A stretch of DNA of 64,000 bases from Mesostigma viride. Taxonomy: Eukaryota > Streptophyta > Mesostigmatophyceae > Mesostigmatales > Mesostigmataceae. The notes under the pieces were generated by a model. It worked only from the letters and a program-made list of their open reading frames with translations. It was not told where the DNA came from and did not search any database. Location: positions 345,449 to 409,448 of the forward strand of contig RPFO01000715.1 of the NCBI GenBank assembly GCA_009746045.1, read 5' to 3'. Below, piece after piece: positions 41,672 to 51,140 of this stretch (its first letter is position 1; each line of letters starts with the position of its first letter). Position numbers and translations under genes: made by a program.

Positions 41672-42418
41672 CCAATCCTTTCTTTTCTTGAGCTGTAGCA
41701 GCTCACACAAGTCTACATACAAACACACACAATGGGTACTGGATATCCTCCCCAGACTACAAGTCACAACCCGCTGGGCATGACAGTCAGCTTGGATTCC
41801 TTATTATATGTACATAGCACCCATACTGGCTCAGGAGCACAAACAAATTACAATGAGTCCCTATCCCTTCACGGGAGGCTCGTTGTGTTACCCATGTACA
41901 AGAGGTTGGCCAACTGTGGCAGCCCATAGGTGTTCAGTTAAGAACTTGAGAAGTATGTACAACCTTCAGGACCTTAGGCGAAACCCCACAGATCACCCAC
42001 AACAGCTCATCAGAAAACATTGCTGACCCCCAGACGGGAGTCGGCGCCGGTCTGCTGCCCCTTATCGAACCAGACACAACATCTACGCGAAGCACATGCA
42101 AAACACAAGCTCCATACTCGTTCCAACCGTGGAAAATCAGGGGACCTGTCGCCACCTCACCAGCATGGTGGATGGGTCAGCCAGTCCGTGAAACTCCGCC
42201 TTAAGACGGCACCAGGGAATCGAACCCCGCCCACAAACCACAGATCTGGGGAAACCTCAGACTGAGATGAAAACCCCAGATAGACATCTCTCCATCAGAG
42301 ACAATGTCAGACATTCCCACACCAGAGACATGTCTCACCCCTCAAGGTGTGCTCAGGATTATGTACAATCAAGCTCCCAGCCTGATATCCAGAGACTTAA
42401 GCACCCAGCTCTCAGCTT

Positions 42419-45400
42419 TTAGACAGATAGACCGACTTGACAGTCAGCATTCATGAGCTTCCTCAGTACATTGTACTGGGCTGGGGCCTTGTGTGGCAGC
42501 TTTGTCAATGCATCAGCAGGGTTCTCCTCGCCAGGGATATGCTTCAAGTCAACCAAACTGGCCAACTCCTTCAGCAACAAATAATCCAGGTCCCGGCTCC
42601 TGGCCAGCTGCTTGTGAACAAACTGGACCATACCCATGCTGTCTGTTAGCAACAACGTCTCCATCTGCAAGGTCCAAGGGGTAACTGAAGCCAGCTCCAG
42701 CATTAACTCCTTTATGTACAGGCTGGACTGGATCCCCTCGCATATGGCCCTGCATTCTGCCACATCTGAACTGATACAGACCCTCTTCTGCAGTCTGCTG
42801 TACCAGCTGAACAAACTTGCCCTGCTCTGATAAAAAGCAAACAGAGCAGCAGATCTCCCCCTGACCTTGGTAACCTGGCGAGCATCCATGGAACTGTCAA
42901 CAAAGATCTCCAAGGTGATAGGCTGGGTAAAGTCAATCCCAGACAAAATCAGATCAGGGGTACTCTCCACCAACCGGGCTATGACTCGAGGCTTCTCATC
43001 CTCAAGCACCTCATCAGGCATTCTGCTATGGACCATCAAAGACGGACCACAGATGCTGGCAAACCAGGCCCACATGCCTCTCAACTCAGGTCCTGCAGCC
43101 TGGGTGATCTTCTCTGGCAAGGCCTTCACAATGGTCTGTTTATAATCTCCTCCAGCCTGAAGCCTGATACTCCACTCCCCGTCCCTCCTGAACAGGGTAG
43201 CCTGCATTCCACAGAACACTACAGGCTTGTTGGGCTCCTGCCACAGCTCCTTGCCCAGTGAAAACTTGCCACTGATGACAGGAATAAACTTCTTCAGCCA
43301 GGTCGTGGGGGCTAGCAAATGCAGATCATCTCCATGCAAACTAGCATACACTGGCAGACCCTCCCATTGGGCCAGCAGCAAACAGGGATCAACTGAAGAC
43401 ACTCTCAAGCCACACTCACTGATCAGAGCTTCCTGCAGCGTGAGTCTCCAGATGATTGGGCTCGACCTGAGTCCTTCCAGGCCCTTCAGAATAACCAGGA
43501 ATTGTTGATGCAGCTCCAGCTTCCAGATGGCAGGCACCTCAACACAGTAAGGCTCATCCTGCTTCCACACCCTCCTGGCCACTTCTGGATCAGATTTTAA
43601 AAATGCCCTCTTGAAGTCCAGCAGCACTGATGACATAGCTGCTCCCCTGTTCAGCAACCCCACGTAGAGACATAGCAAAATTCTCCATGTGTCGTGTAGC
43701 ATCCCTGGCGTGTATAGCTCCTCTCCTGGCAGACTCCCCGTGCCGTGATACTCATTCAGGACAGGCCTGACATGGGGCACTGATACCTCATCCACAACCT
43801 TCCTCTTCAGCACAAATCTCAAAGCAAGCTTCCTTGATGCTGGGGGACGTCTGTCTGTTGGTGCAGCACACTCAAACTGCAACCACTCCTCCAATGCCTT
43901 GGAGAAGGCGAGCTTCCAAGCCTCAAACAAAGTAGGCGAGCTCATCTCTTGGACCAGCTGGTCATATGTCAAAGGAGAGTGTGCAGCAAGGCTCCTGTGA
44001 GTTATGCCAATACTGCTGGGGTGCAACACAGCTGGAATAACCAAACTGGCCGCTGGGGGCACCTCCCCTTCATCCCATTTTACACCCTTGACCGGCTTGG
44101 CCCTGCACCTGACTGGAAATGTTGTCCTGAAATTTTCTAGGGGAATCATCCCCCAGCCATCTCTTCTCAGAGCTGTAGCTCTGATAGAAATCCCAGGATT
44201 GCCCAGAAAATTCTGACCCAAAATCACAGGGCCATCATAGTCCTCTAGGACAAGGAAGGTCACATCCACACCCATGACAGGGGCAGTAACCTCTCCCAAC
44301 ACCCTTAGATGCGTCCTACCACTGAAATCAGACACCCAGGGGCAACTTGGTTCTCCGACCAGCAGTTCTCCTGTATGCTGAGGTCCCATGACAGAAACCT
44401 GTGCATTGGTATCTATCTCCATGGCAGCTACCTCAGGTTCATCCAACTGGACAAGCTTGGACACCTTAGGCTCCTTCTTGGCTCTTTGCAAAGCCTGTAC
44501 AATATCTGATAGACGCACACCCCTAGGCCTGGTGTCGGGCCGTTCCGGAGGTGCAGCCTGTCCGCCTGCTTGCCCAACCACCGTATGTGAAGGTACCCCA
44601 GGGGCCGGGCCAGGGTCACCCTGAGGGCTCGATACAGCTGTAGCACCCTGATCAGGAAGCTCCACGTCACCCCCGCCTTGTACACCAGCGGGCACCTGGA
44701 AGAGGTCTCCTTGATTACCTCCCCGGGGACGGATCTTTGACCAGGACAGACGGTGCACTGCTTGGGAGCCATCAATGGCCACCCAGCACTTATGGCCAGC
44801 GGCTTCTACTCGGGTCACCACCCCATCATGCCAGCTGCCACGTTTCCCTGGAAAGCTTGGTTCCTTCCACACAACAACCTGTTGTCCAACGTTAGGTTCT
44901 AGGACACTCCAGCCCTTGTCTTTCTGCCTCAGCTTGAGGAACTTGGCCTCTAGCTTCTCCTTCCATGCCTGCTCAGCATCAGCTGGCAGCATCCTGGTAT
45001 GCAGCATAAGAGGATTGATGGCAATGTCACCAAAGAACATGGGAGTCCTCAGGTTCAGCCTGTCCTCCACAGAACGTAGCCATGCAGATGTCACAATGGC
45101 AGATGACGTCCTTGGAATCCTCTCCACCAGCAGCACAGTCTTGATCTCTTGGATGGCTCTCTCCACCACCCCTTGCTGGCCGTGGCTCTCCCTGGGTGTA
45201 ATCAGCAACTCTGGAAACTCTGGCAGGTTCTCACAGCACTCAAACTGAATGTCACACTGCAACAACTCCAACCCAGGGTACCTGCTCCTTGTCAACTTCA
45301 GAGCAGCAATCAATGTAGGCTTCTCCATGTCAGGCAGGATCTCTAGGGTCTTGTACTTGGTATATCTGTCCACTGCCACCAGCAGCTTCAAACCCCTGAT

Positions 45401-46012
45401 TCTCTGAATATCTACCTGCACATGGCCTGGCTGCAAAATAGGAGTCCTGGCATGAGACTGCTTGGGCTTTCTAGCAACTAGCCTGCACTTGCAAGCTTGA
45501 GCAACCTGTTGGCAGATGGAGTACAACTCACTTCCTCCCAGCCGTCTAGCAACTTGCAAAGACTGAGCTGCATGGCCAAACATGGTATGCAACCTTGAGG
45601 CAATGTCATACAAGAGAGAAAACCTTTTATTGTCATTATTAGCACTCAAGGTATGTACAGATCCCTTATGTACAGGAGGCACCAGGGTCGTGCCTGTCAG
45701 ACTGTCTCCAGCCCTATCCTCATCCTGACCATCCTGTGCCAGTCCTGCACGGTCAGAATGCTTCTGAGATCCACCTGGGTCCACATCACCAGGTCCTACC
45801 TCAGGCTCAGCACCGCCATGGCGGGCACGTTGGCGAGTAACCACTGCAGCTACAGCTGGCATACTCTCTGTGGTAACCAAGCTTGCCCCATCGTGTCCAA
45901 TAGGCTCTTTCACTAGAGCATGGGGCTGCCCCTCACTGCTGTCACTAGCAGCTTCATTACACACCCCTGGGGGCACCCTCCAGGGTTCAGGGATGTGTGC
46001 AGGCTCAATCAA
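42419..46012 (-). CDS. Copia pol: integrase, protease, reverse transcriptase, RNase H
   Basis: The frame is open for 1,197 codons. Integrase comes first: zinc ligands in LHTMFGHAAQ and ACKCR (142-176), then D201 (HVQVDIQ), D254 (LLQCDIQFE) and E284 (SHGQQGVVERAIQEI). A Trp-rich module follows (370-430). Residues 525-612 look like a retropepsin: MEIDTNAQVSVMG (DTN for DTG) and GPVILGQNFLG. RT has LLDFKRAFL (D799) and LHGDD (895-896) in place of YVDD. RNase H has FVDSSMD (D1039), SSDVAECRAI and LLTDS, with ADALTK at the end. Ty1/copia normally has protease before integrase, so this order is unusual. There is no ATG at the start; the frame opens just after a TGA and overlaps the gag stop by 4 bases, which suggests frameshifting or reinitiation. 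Confidence 0.87.
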   Translation of the reverse strand: MIEPAHIPEPWRVPPGVCNEAASDSSEGQPHALVKEPIGHDGASLVTTESMPAVAAVVTRQRARHGGAEPEVGPGDVDPGGSQKHSDRAGLAQDGQDEDRAGDSLTGTTLVPPVHKGSVHTLSANNDNKRFSLLYDIASRLHTMFGHAAQSLQVARRLGGSELYSICQQVAQACKCRLVARKPKQSHARTPILQPGHVQVDIQRIRGLKLLVAVDRYTKYKTLEILPDMEKPTLIAALKLTRSRYPGLELLQCDIQFECCENLPEFPELLITPRESHGQQGVVERAIQEIKTVLLVERIPRTSSAIVTSAWLRSVEDRLNLRTPMFFGDIAINPLMLHTRMLPADAEQAWKEKLEAKFLKLRQKDKGWSVLEPNVGQQVVVWKEPSFPGKRGSWHDGVVTRVEAAGHKCWVAIDGSQAVHRLSWSKIRPRGGNQGDLFQVPAGVQGGGDVELPDQGATAVSSPQGDPGPAPGVPSHTVVGQAGGQAAPPERPDTRPRGVRLSDIVQALQRAKKEPKVSKLVQLDEPEVAAMEIDTNAQVSVMGPQHTGELLVGEPSCPWVSDFSGRTHLRVLGEVTAPVMGVDVTFLVLEDYDGPVILGQNFLGNPGISIRATALRRDGWGMIPLENFRTTFPVRCRAKPVKGVKWDEGEVPPAASLVIPAVLHPSSIGITHRSLAAHSPLTYDQLVQEMSSPTLFEAWKLAFSKALEEWLQFECAAPTDRRPPASRKLALRFVLKRKVVDEVSVPHVRPVLNEYHGTGSLPGEELYTPGMLHDTWRILLCLYVGLLNRGAAMSSVLLDFKRAFLKSDPEVARRVWKQDEPYCVEVPAIWKLELHQQFLVILKGLEGLRSSPIIWRLTLQEALISECGLRVSSVDPCLLLAQWEGLPVYASLHGDDLHLLAPTTWLKKFIPVISGKFSLGKELWQEPNKPVVFCGMQATLFRRDGEWSIRLQAGGDYKQTIVKALPEKITQAAGPELRGMWAWFASICGPSLMVHSRMPDEVLEDEKPRVIARLVESTPDLILSGIDFTQPITLEIFVDSSMDARQVTKVRGRSAALFAFYQSRASLFSWYSRLQKRVCISSDVAECRAICEGIQSSLYIKELMLELASVTPWTLQMETLLLTDSMGMVQFVHKQLARSRDLDYLLLKELASLVDLKHIPGEENPADALTKLPHKAPAQYNVLRKLMNADCQVGLSV

Positions 46013-46455
46013 TGATCAGCAGCCTTGCCCTTGCCCTTGTCCTGGGATGGACCAGCCTTGTCCTTGCTGCCACCCTGAGCTGGCTTGCTCTGACCTTCCT
46101 GCCTCAGGTACGAGGGACACTCATTCCTGAAGTGACCCTTCCCCTGGCAGAAATAACATTCCACCTGACTGATGTCCCGTGAGGTCCCACTGCTGGGCCC
46201 AGCCTTGGGAGGACCACCCACCCTCTTGAAGTCAAACTGGGACTGTGGATGTCCCGACTTCGGCGGGGTCCCCCGTCCAGCCCTTCTGTCACGCCCCCTC
46301 CTGGACCTTCCTCGACCCCTTGAAGAGGTCTCAGGCCCTCTCGAGGACGCTGGGCCCCCGTGGCCCGATCCCCTCATGGACTTAACCGTGGGTTCAGTGG
46401 CCTCCTCATCATTCTGACGAGGGCGCTTACCCCCACGTACTTGCCGCTGAAACAC
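46009..46455 (-). CDS. Copia gag, nucleocapsid part (zinc knuckle)
   Basis: The frame of about 148 residues is rich in Arg and Gly. It holds one CCHC zinc knuckle, CYFCQGKGHFRNEC, at about 46117-46160, and ends KGKGKAADH. It is one frame away from the capsid part (46511-47194), and no ATG opens it, so it must be joined to that part by a frame change near 46500. Its stop lies inside the start of pol, whose frame is -1 relative to it. Confidence 0.8.
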   Translation of the reverse strand: MFQRQVRGGKRPRQNDEEATEPTVKSMRGSGHGGPASSRGPETSSRGRGRSRRGRDRRAGRGTPPKSGHPQSQFDFKRVGGPPKAGPSSGTSRDISQVECYFCQGKGHFRNECPSYLRQEGQSKPAQGGSKDKAGPSQDKGKGKAADH

Positions 46456-46510
46456 TCATACAACTGATCCGTCATGGCTGCCCAGCCATGGACCTGTCGC
46501 ATGTGGATGG

Positions 46511-47194
46511 TCACATTATCCATGGTGACCGGATCCAGTGCAGCGACTTGAGAAAGTCGCCCATGGCCATCCGATCTGCGACGAAGAAGCCCTTGGCCAT
46601 GGCGTCCTCCCTCAGCTTGACGAAGTCTTCAAAGGCGTGGACCACTAGTTGCCCCTTGATGGGCTTGTAGTCCAGGTATTCTTGCTTCAGGTGGGACCCA
46701 TCTATGGTCCTCTTGTCACTCAGGAACGACCTGAGTCGCGTCATAAACGCCGTCCAGGTGTCCCCCGCCGCGTGTCGCTCCCGAACAAACTTGAACAGCC
46801 GCCTCGCCGACTGCCGTATGTAGGCACTAGACGCCAGGATGCGAAGCTTGTCACCGTTGTATATCTCCGTGTACAAGTTCATGTCCTCTAACATCCTCTC
46901 AGCATCCCGGGGCTGCCAATTGTCCTTGATGGACTGAAACTGGCCTAGCACCGCGTACCCCTCAGCAACGGTTGGTCGCTTAGGCGCCGCTTGATCTGCG
47001 GCTGGCGCGTGCTGCCCGCCCTGCGATCCTTGGCTCTGATTATCTGGCACCTCAGCCTGGTCTCCCAGCGCCTGGCCGTCCCCGCGTCCATCGCGTCCAC
47101 CGCGTCCATCGCGTCCATCTCGTCCATCCAGCCCAGCGCCGCGCCGTCCGAAGCCCATAAAGCCCGCTTGTTGGTTGATAGCTCCATCCTCCAT
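46511..47194 (-). CDS. Copia gag, capsid part
   Basis: The 227 residues start MEDGAINQQAGFMGFGRRGA, with a run of GRDGRDGRG repeats. A helical capsid-like region follows: YAVLGQFQSIKDNWQPRDAE, LRILASSAYIRQSARRLFKF, TWTAFMTRLRSFLSDKRT and LVVHAFEDFVKLREDAM. It ends shortly after LKSLHWIRSPW, where copia capsids normally continue to a zinc knuckle. That knuckle is present in the next frame. Confidence 0.78.
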   Translation of the reverse strand: MEDGAINQQAGFMGFGRRGAGLDGRDGRDGRGGRDGRGDGQALGDQAEVPDNQSQGSQGGQHAPAADQAAPKRPTVAEGYAVLGQFQSIKDNWQPRDAERMLEDMNLYTEIYNGDKLRILASSAYIRQSARRLFKFVRERHAAGDTWTAFMTRLRSFLSDKRTIDGSHLKQEYLDYKPIKGQLVVHAFEDFVKLREDAMAKGFFVADRMAMGDFLKSLHWIRSPWIM

Positions 47195-47296
47195 GATGGC
47201 CTCTGTTCAGATCTGCTACAGCCAGCCAAGTGGCCAAGCAGCAATTAAAGCAATATAAGCTACTGAACAAGAAAGGAAAGTGCCAAGTGTTACCAC

Positions 47297-48214
47297 TCAG
47301 GCAAGACCACCACGGCTGGCCCCAGGCGCGTCCTGGTTCTCCTTGTCGCTGTCGTCGTCGCTGTCGCTCACCACAATCAGCTCTGGTACCCTGCTACCTG
47401 CTGCGCCGTCGTCGACCCGCTGTCGGCCCGCGATGACTGAATCGTCACCGTTGGTAAAGTAGACAGGTGACAACCCGTCGTTGGCACCTCGCGGATTGTA
47501 CGTTGGCACCTCGTGGTCGCCAAGTGCCTCGTCGCCTAGCCCAGCGACACCCCCTGCTCCTACCTCAAGGTCACTCTCGTACCAAGAGGTGCAAACTCCT
47601 CCCAACGCGTCACACGAACGCGAAGGGGCGGGGGCAGCTCCTGAAAAGGAACTCTTACTCGCTCTGGAAACCTGCCGACTCTTGTCGCGCGCTGTCCTCC
47701 GGCGATGGCTTCCGCTGTCGCCCCGACCTCTGCAAGCCGCCTGTGTGCTCCGCTCCGCGTCGTTCACGCCTAACTGGCCCGCTGCAACACCCTCGTCGCC
47801 GATGCCGCCTGCGAAAGCACGTGGTACTCCCGCGCCCGCTACTGTCGGCACAAACTCGTGTCGCCCTGCGCCAGCTGCCTCCGCAACCTCGCCTCGCCTT
47901 GCTGCCAACTCCGTCCGCACTCGCTCTGCTACTGCAGTAATCACCGTCTGGATGCCGACCAACCCGTGAAGCTCCTGCTCAAGGTCGTCGATGCTCCGGT
48001 GCTCCGGAATGACGATGGTTTGTACGTGTCGCAGAATTCGCTCCCAATCTTCGACCTGGTCGTCGACGAATTGCACGAAGCTGCGATTTACAGGCGGACG
48101 ATCTGCAAGCAACAAAGATAGATCCCGAACGACACGGCGTAATTCAGGAGAAATCGAACCCCCAGCAGACTGCCGAAACCGGAAATCCTGCTGCCGTTGT
48201 TCCTCCTGCACCAT
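47297..48214 (-). CDS. Copia-internal ORF of unknown function, first after the 5' LTR
   Basis: The 305 codons from ATG start MVQEEQRQQDFRFRQSAGGS. Residues 20-110 are predicted helical (ELRRVVRDLSLLLADRPPVN, VQFVDDQVEDWERILRHVQT). The second half is low complexity and ends with an acidic SDSDDDSDKENQD. It has no zinc knuckle or catalytic motif that I recognise. It may be an additional structural protein or an N-terminal gag domain separated by a stop. Copia elements normally have only gag-pol here. Confidence 0.6.
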   Translation of the reverse strand: MVQEEQRQQDFRFRQSAGGSISPELRRVVRDLSLLLADRPPVNRSFVQFVDDQVEDWERILRHVQTIVIPEHRSIDDLEQELHGLVGIQTVITAVAERVRTELAARRGEVAEAAGAGRHEFVPTVAGAGVPRAFAGGIGDEGVAAGQLGVNDAERSTQAACRGRGDSGSHRRRTARDKSRQVSRASKSSFSGAAPAPSRSCDALGGVCTSWYESDLEVGAGGVAGLGDEALGDHEVPTYNPRGANDGLSPVYFTNGDDSVIAGRQRVDDGAAGSRVPELIVVSDSDDDSDKENQDAPGASRGGLA

Positions 48215-48307
48215 TCACCACCAGACGAGCTCCTCTCGTCGTAAACGCTGCACACCGCAACCGGCAACGACCCTCCTGGCCGTTCCGCTGAGACTGGTTG
48301 TAATTTG

Positions 48308-49001
48308 AGTTAACGTTCTTCGCACACGCAATGTGAAGGATATGGTTGCAATGCAGCAATGTGTGAATATGGTTGGAAACGGAGCTTTGTTAAATCGGAT
48401 AATGTTTACAGCGCTCACACACTTGAGGCTTGTACACGCGCTTGCCAAGTCAAGGCACAACACGTGAGGCGGGCTCGCAAGAGATGCCCATTTGGCACTG
48501 GCCTATTGTTTATATACTTGTGCACTGTGCTTGCTAGTCCTGAGCAGCCTAGGAGGCCTGCTCAGTAATAACACCCCGGTACAGTATTCACTACCTGTAC
48601 AGCGCCCACTCCTATACAGTAGGTCTGCCATACAGGCACAGTGACCACAGAGCACAGTCCACAGTGACTATTGCATCTGCACCTAGAAGTCCAGGACTAA
48701 GCCTGCGGTACCAACAGACCACAGGTTAAGGTTCCTATTTCCTGCGTACGACGTATTAATCCAATACCGTCGTAGGTACAGCACCTAATTCCTGTCAGCC
48801 CAGGAATTACTGTCGACCCCATATGTCGTCGGCAAATATTCACGTCCGACTTAGAAGAACAGCCGGCTCGCGCTCGCGCGCGACCGGGAAGTCGGAACGC
48901 CATAACTTTCTTGATACTCGTCGGAATGAACTCGTTCCGGTGCCGCTGGAATCGCAGAGATATGCCGAATCAGGATCACGCCAATGCGCTTGGCGTTAAC
49001 T
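48308..49001 (-). repeat. Copia 5' LTR
   Basis: 694 bp, almost identical to the 3' LTR. The first bases after it on the element strand are CAAATTACAACCAGTCTCAG, where the primer binding site would be expected. I cannot assign a tRNA. Confidence 0.92.
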
Positions 49002-49006
49002 GGCGG

Positions 49007-50613
49007 TGAGTGGGTGAGCCCAACCGCCAGGGCCTCTGTCTTCTTGCTGACCTCAAGCCCCACTGCACGGGCCTGGATAGCCAGGCAGTCAAGCCATGTC
49101 TGCACGTGCCCAGTGTCCTCGAAGAGGGTGGTGTCGTCTGCGTAGATGATGTCTGCCAGCCGAATCTCCGTGTCCGCTCCGCCATGCCAGTATTTGTTAG
49201 CGACCTGCACCCCTGGTTCCCTACCCACGATGCGGGCAAATCGCTTGCGCGCCTGAATCATTACGTATTCGACCACAATAATGAACAGGTAGGGCGACAG
49301 CATGCACGCAGCCCTGCCACACACCCTTCTGTAAAGGGCATGGGGGCGTGGTCCCGTAAGAAGTGCGCACCGAAGTGGTGGACCCTTCATACAGGTTGCG
49401 GATGACAGCAATCAGGGGGCGGGGGATCCGGAACAACTCGAGGATGTCCCAAAGTGCAGGCCAGAAAACCGAATCGAAGGCTTTGATGAAGTCCACCAGC
49501 ACAAGGTGCAGAGGGGACTCACCAGGCTGAAGGCGTTGCAGTTCCTCCACCAGTCGGCGAGTAGCGAAGAGCGCCTGTACTGTGTTGCGACCTGAGCGGA
49601 AGCCGTGCTGAGTCTCGCTGAGGTGACCGTCCAGGGCCGTGCGCAGGCGGTTCACCTGATGAGCCGCATAAGAATCTTGAGGGGGGCACTTTGAATGCAC
49701 ACCCCTCTGTAGTTGCCGGCGGGGGTCGGCAGGCGACCCCTTGTTCTTGTACAGCATCGTGCGAAAACTGTGTTGCCAGGCCGCTGGAGGCGGTTGCGAC
49801 GACAGCAGAAGGCGGCTGCAGATGTCCCGGAAGAGCAGCATAATACCTGTGTCCTCGAATTCGGCTGCAAGTTTTACAACTGCAGCAGGAATCTCGTCAG
49901 AGCCGGTGGCTGCGTCATAACGCAGGCGCTGGACCGCCTCCGTGACCTCGCGAGAGGTGAAAGGAGGCATGTCAGACGGGTCGCCAAGTGGGCCGACCAG
50001 CGGGGGAACTAGGTAGTCCGCCGCTGACCTAGGCGGGGCCGGGGGCCCAGCGGGGCCGGCCAGGGCGGCCGGGCGGGCGGCGGCGGCTGGGAGCAGGGGC
50101 GGCGCAGCTGTCCCCACGACCTCGGCCGTGGCCGTGGCCCAGGTACGAAGCCGCTTGGCTGGGGCGCCGGGGACGTCGTGGCGGTGCCCCAGGGGCCGGC
50201 CGAGGCCGTCCGGGTGCCCGAGGCGCTTGTACCAGAACCAGGCCCCTTTACCGTCGTGCTCATCTGCTGGCAGCTGCGCAGGTCCTTGACCATCTGCTGC
50301 TCAAGCGTCTGCCTTCTCAGCCTGCTCGTAGGCGGCCCTCAGAGCTGCTTGCAGCCCAGGTTTGGCGATCGGATCCCTGTTGCGGCGGAGCATCTGCCTG
50401 GCGGCGACCACTCAGTGTCGGTGCGTGACGGTGGACAGCAAGCTGTCGGCGCGGAGGCAAGGTGGGGAGGGTGTGGGCAGCCAGGGATACTTGGCAGCGA
50501 TCGACACCGCGGAGGATCACTGAAATATCACCCGGCGGCGGAATGGCGTGTAACTGCTGTCGGCTGCCCCGGGCGTCGAAGACGGCCAGGAAATCATCCC
50601 TGTGCGACATAGC
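49007..50613 (-). pseudogene. LINE ORF2 reverse transcriptase, 5' part
   Basis: Minus-strand frames read FTSREVTEAVQRLRYDAATG, WQHSFRTMLYKNKGSPADP, HLSETQHGFRSGRNTVQ, LVLVDFIKAFDSVFWPALWD and RLADIIYADDTTLFEDTGHV. These are RT motifs 1 to 5 of a non-LTR element with the catalytic YADD. Frames change several times (near 49290 and 49690). The ORF goes on at 40971 beyond the copia insertion. The 5' side runs into the fold-back element at 50614-50828. No upstream endonuclease is visible. Confidence 0.8.
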
Positions 50614-50828
50614 AGTTATTATAAATAGTGACGGAACCTTTTTGCCACTTGGCAATTAGGTCCGTCACTATTTATCCGGCGAAAACCACTCGCCGGTATC
50701 TATTCCGCGTTAAGTTCACGTGAACGTGGCGCGGAATTGATACCGGCGAGTGGTTTTCGCCAGATAAATAGTGACGGACCTAATTGCCAAGTGGCGAAAA
50801 GGTTCCGTCAATATTTATTATAATAACT
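50614..50828. mobile_element. Fold-back MITE
   Basis: The 215 bases form one long hairpin. The left arm reads AGTTATTATAAATAGTGACG then GAACC and is mirrored at the right end. Each arm holds a shorter hairpin (GTGACGGA ... TCCGTCAC). The centre is GTTCACGTGAAC. The element is non-coding. Its outer end ATAACTAAAAC is like that of the MITE at 14798-14884. Confidence 0.85.
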
Positions 50829-51027
50829 AAAACGTTGTAGTGTGGGGGCCGATATCTATCGTACCGCTAATGCCTACTGCAGTACCGAATCTCGCCTTAA
50901 CGATATTCCAACCGGGCATATTTTCCCTTCTGGCACTTTCGTTTGGCCTTCTGGTATCAATTCCTTCCGGTATTCGGAAATATACCCGTGTCACCACAGG
51001 GATTCGAACCCCCGACTTACGAGGTCT
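50829..51027. other. Unassigned spacer with a tRNA 3'-half-like box
   Basis: No gene is seen. On the minus strand, 51025-50992 reads a seven-base loop CTCGTAA and GGGGGTTCGAATCCC, which look like an anticodon loop and a T arm (B box). The 5' half is missing and replaced by the MITE arm, so this can be at most a fragment of a tRNA or of a tRNA-derived SINE. Confidence 0.3.
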
Positions 51028-51140
51028 TAGTTATTATAAATAGTGACGGAACCTTTTTGCCACTTGGCAATTAGGTCCGTCACTATTAATCCGGCGAAAA
51101 CCACTCGCCGGTATCTATTCCACGTTAAGTTCACGTGGTG
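51028..51140. mobile_element. Half copy of the fold-back MITE
   Basis: This repeats the left arm of 50614-50828 up to the centre (GTTAAGTTCACGTG) with few changes and then stops, so exactly one arm is present. It may be a replication or repair product of the hairpin. Confidence 0.8.

Larger units (their letters stand above)
40977..49001 (-). mobile_element. Full-length Ty1/copia-type retrotransposon with permuted pol
   Basis: The element is 8,025 bp long. The LTRs (48308-49001 and 40977-41671) are 694 and 695 bp with about three differences. They begin AGTTAA and end TTAACT on the element strand instead of TG...CA. The flanking 5-bp duplication is GGCGG (40972-40976 and 49002-49006), and removing the element joins a LINE ORF. 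Inside are an extra N-terminal ORF, gag, a zinc-knuckle ORF and a 1,197-codon pol without stops. It therefore inserted recently and may still be active, apart from the frame breaks in gag. Confidence 0.92.

Noticed and set aside
42419-46012. Reading the DTN segment of copia pol as a linker rather than a protease
   Set aside because: The spacing from IDTNAQVSVM to the flap-side GPVILGQNFL and the hydrophobic pattern fit a retropepsin, and no other protease candidate exists in the element. I kept it as a protease with reduced certainty.
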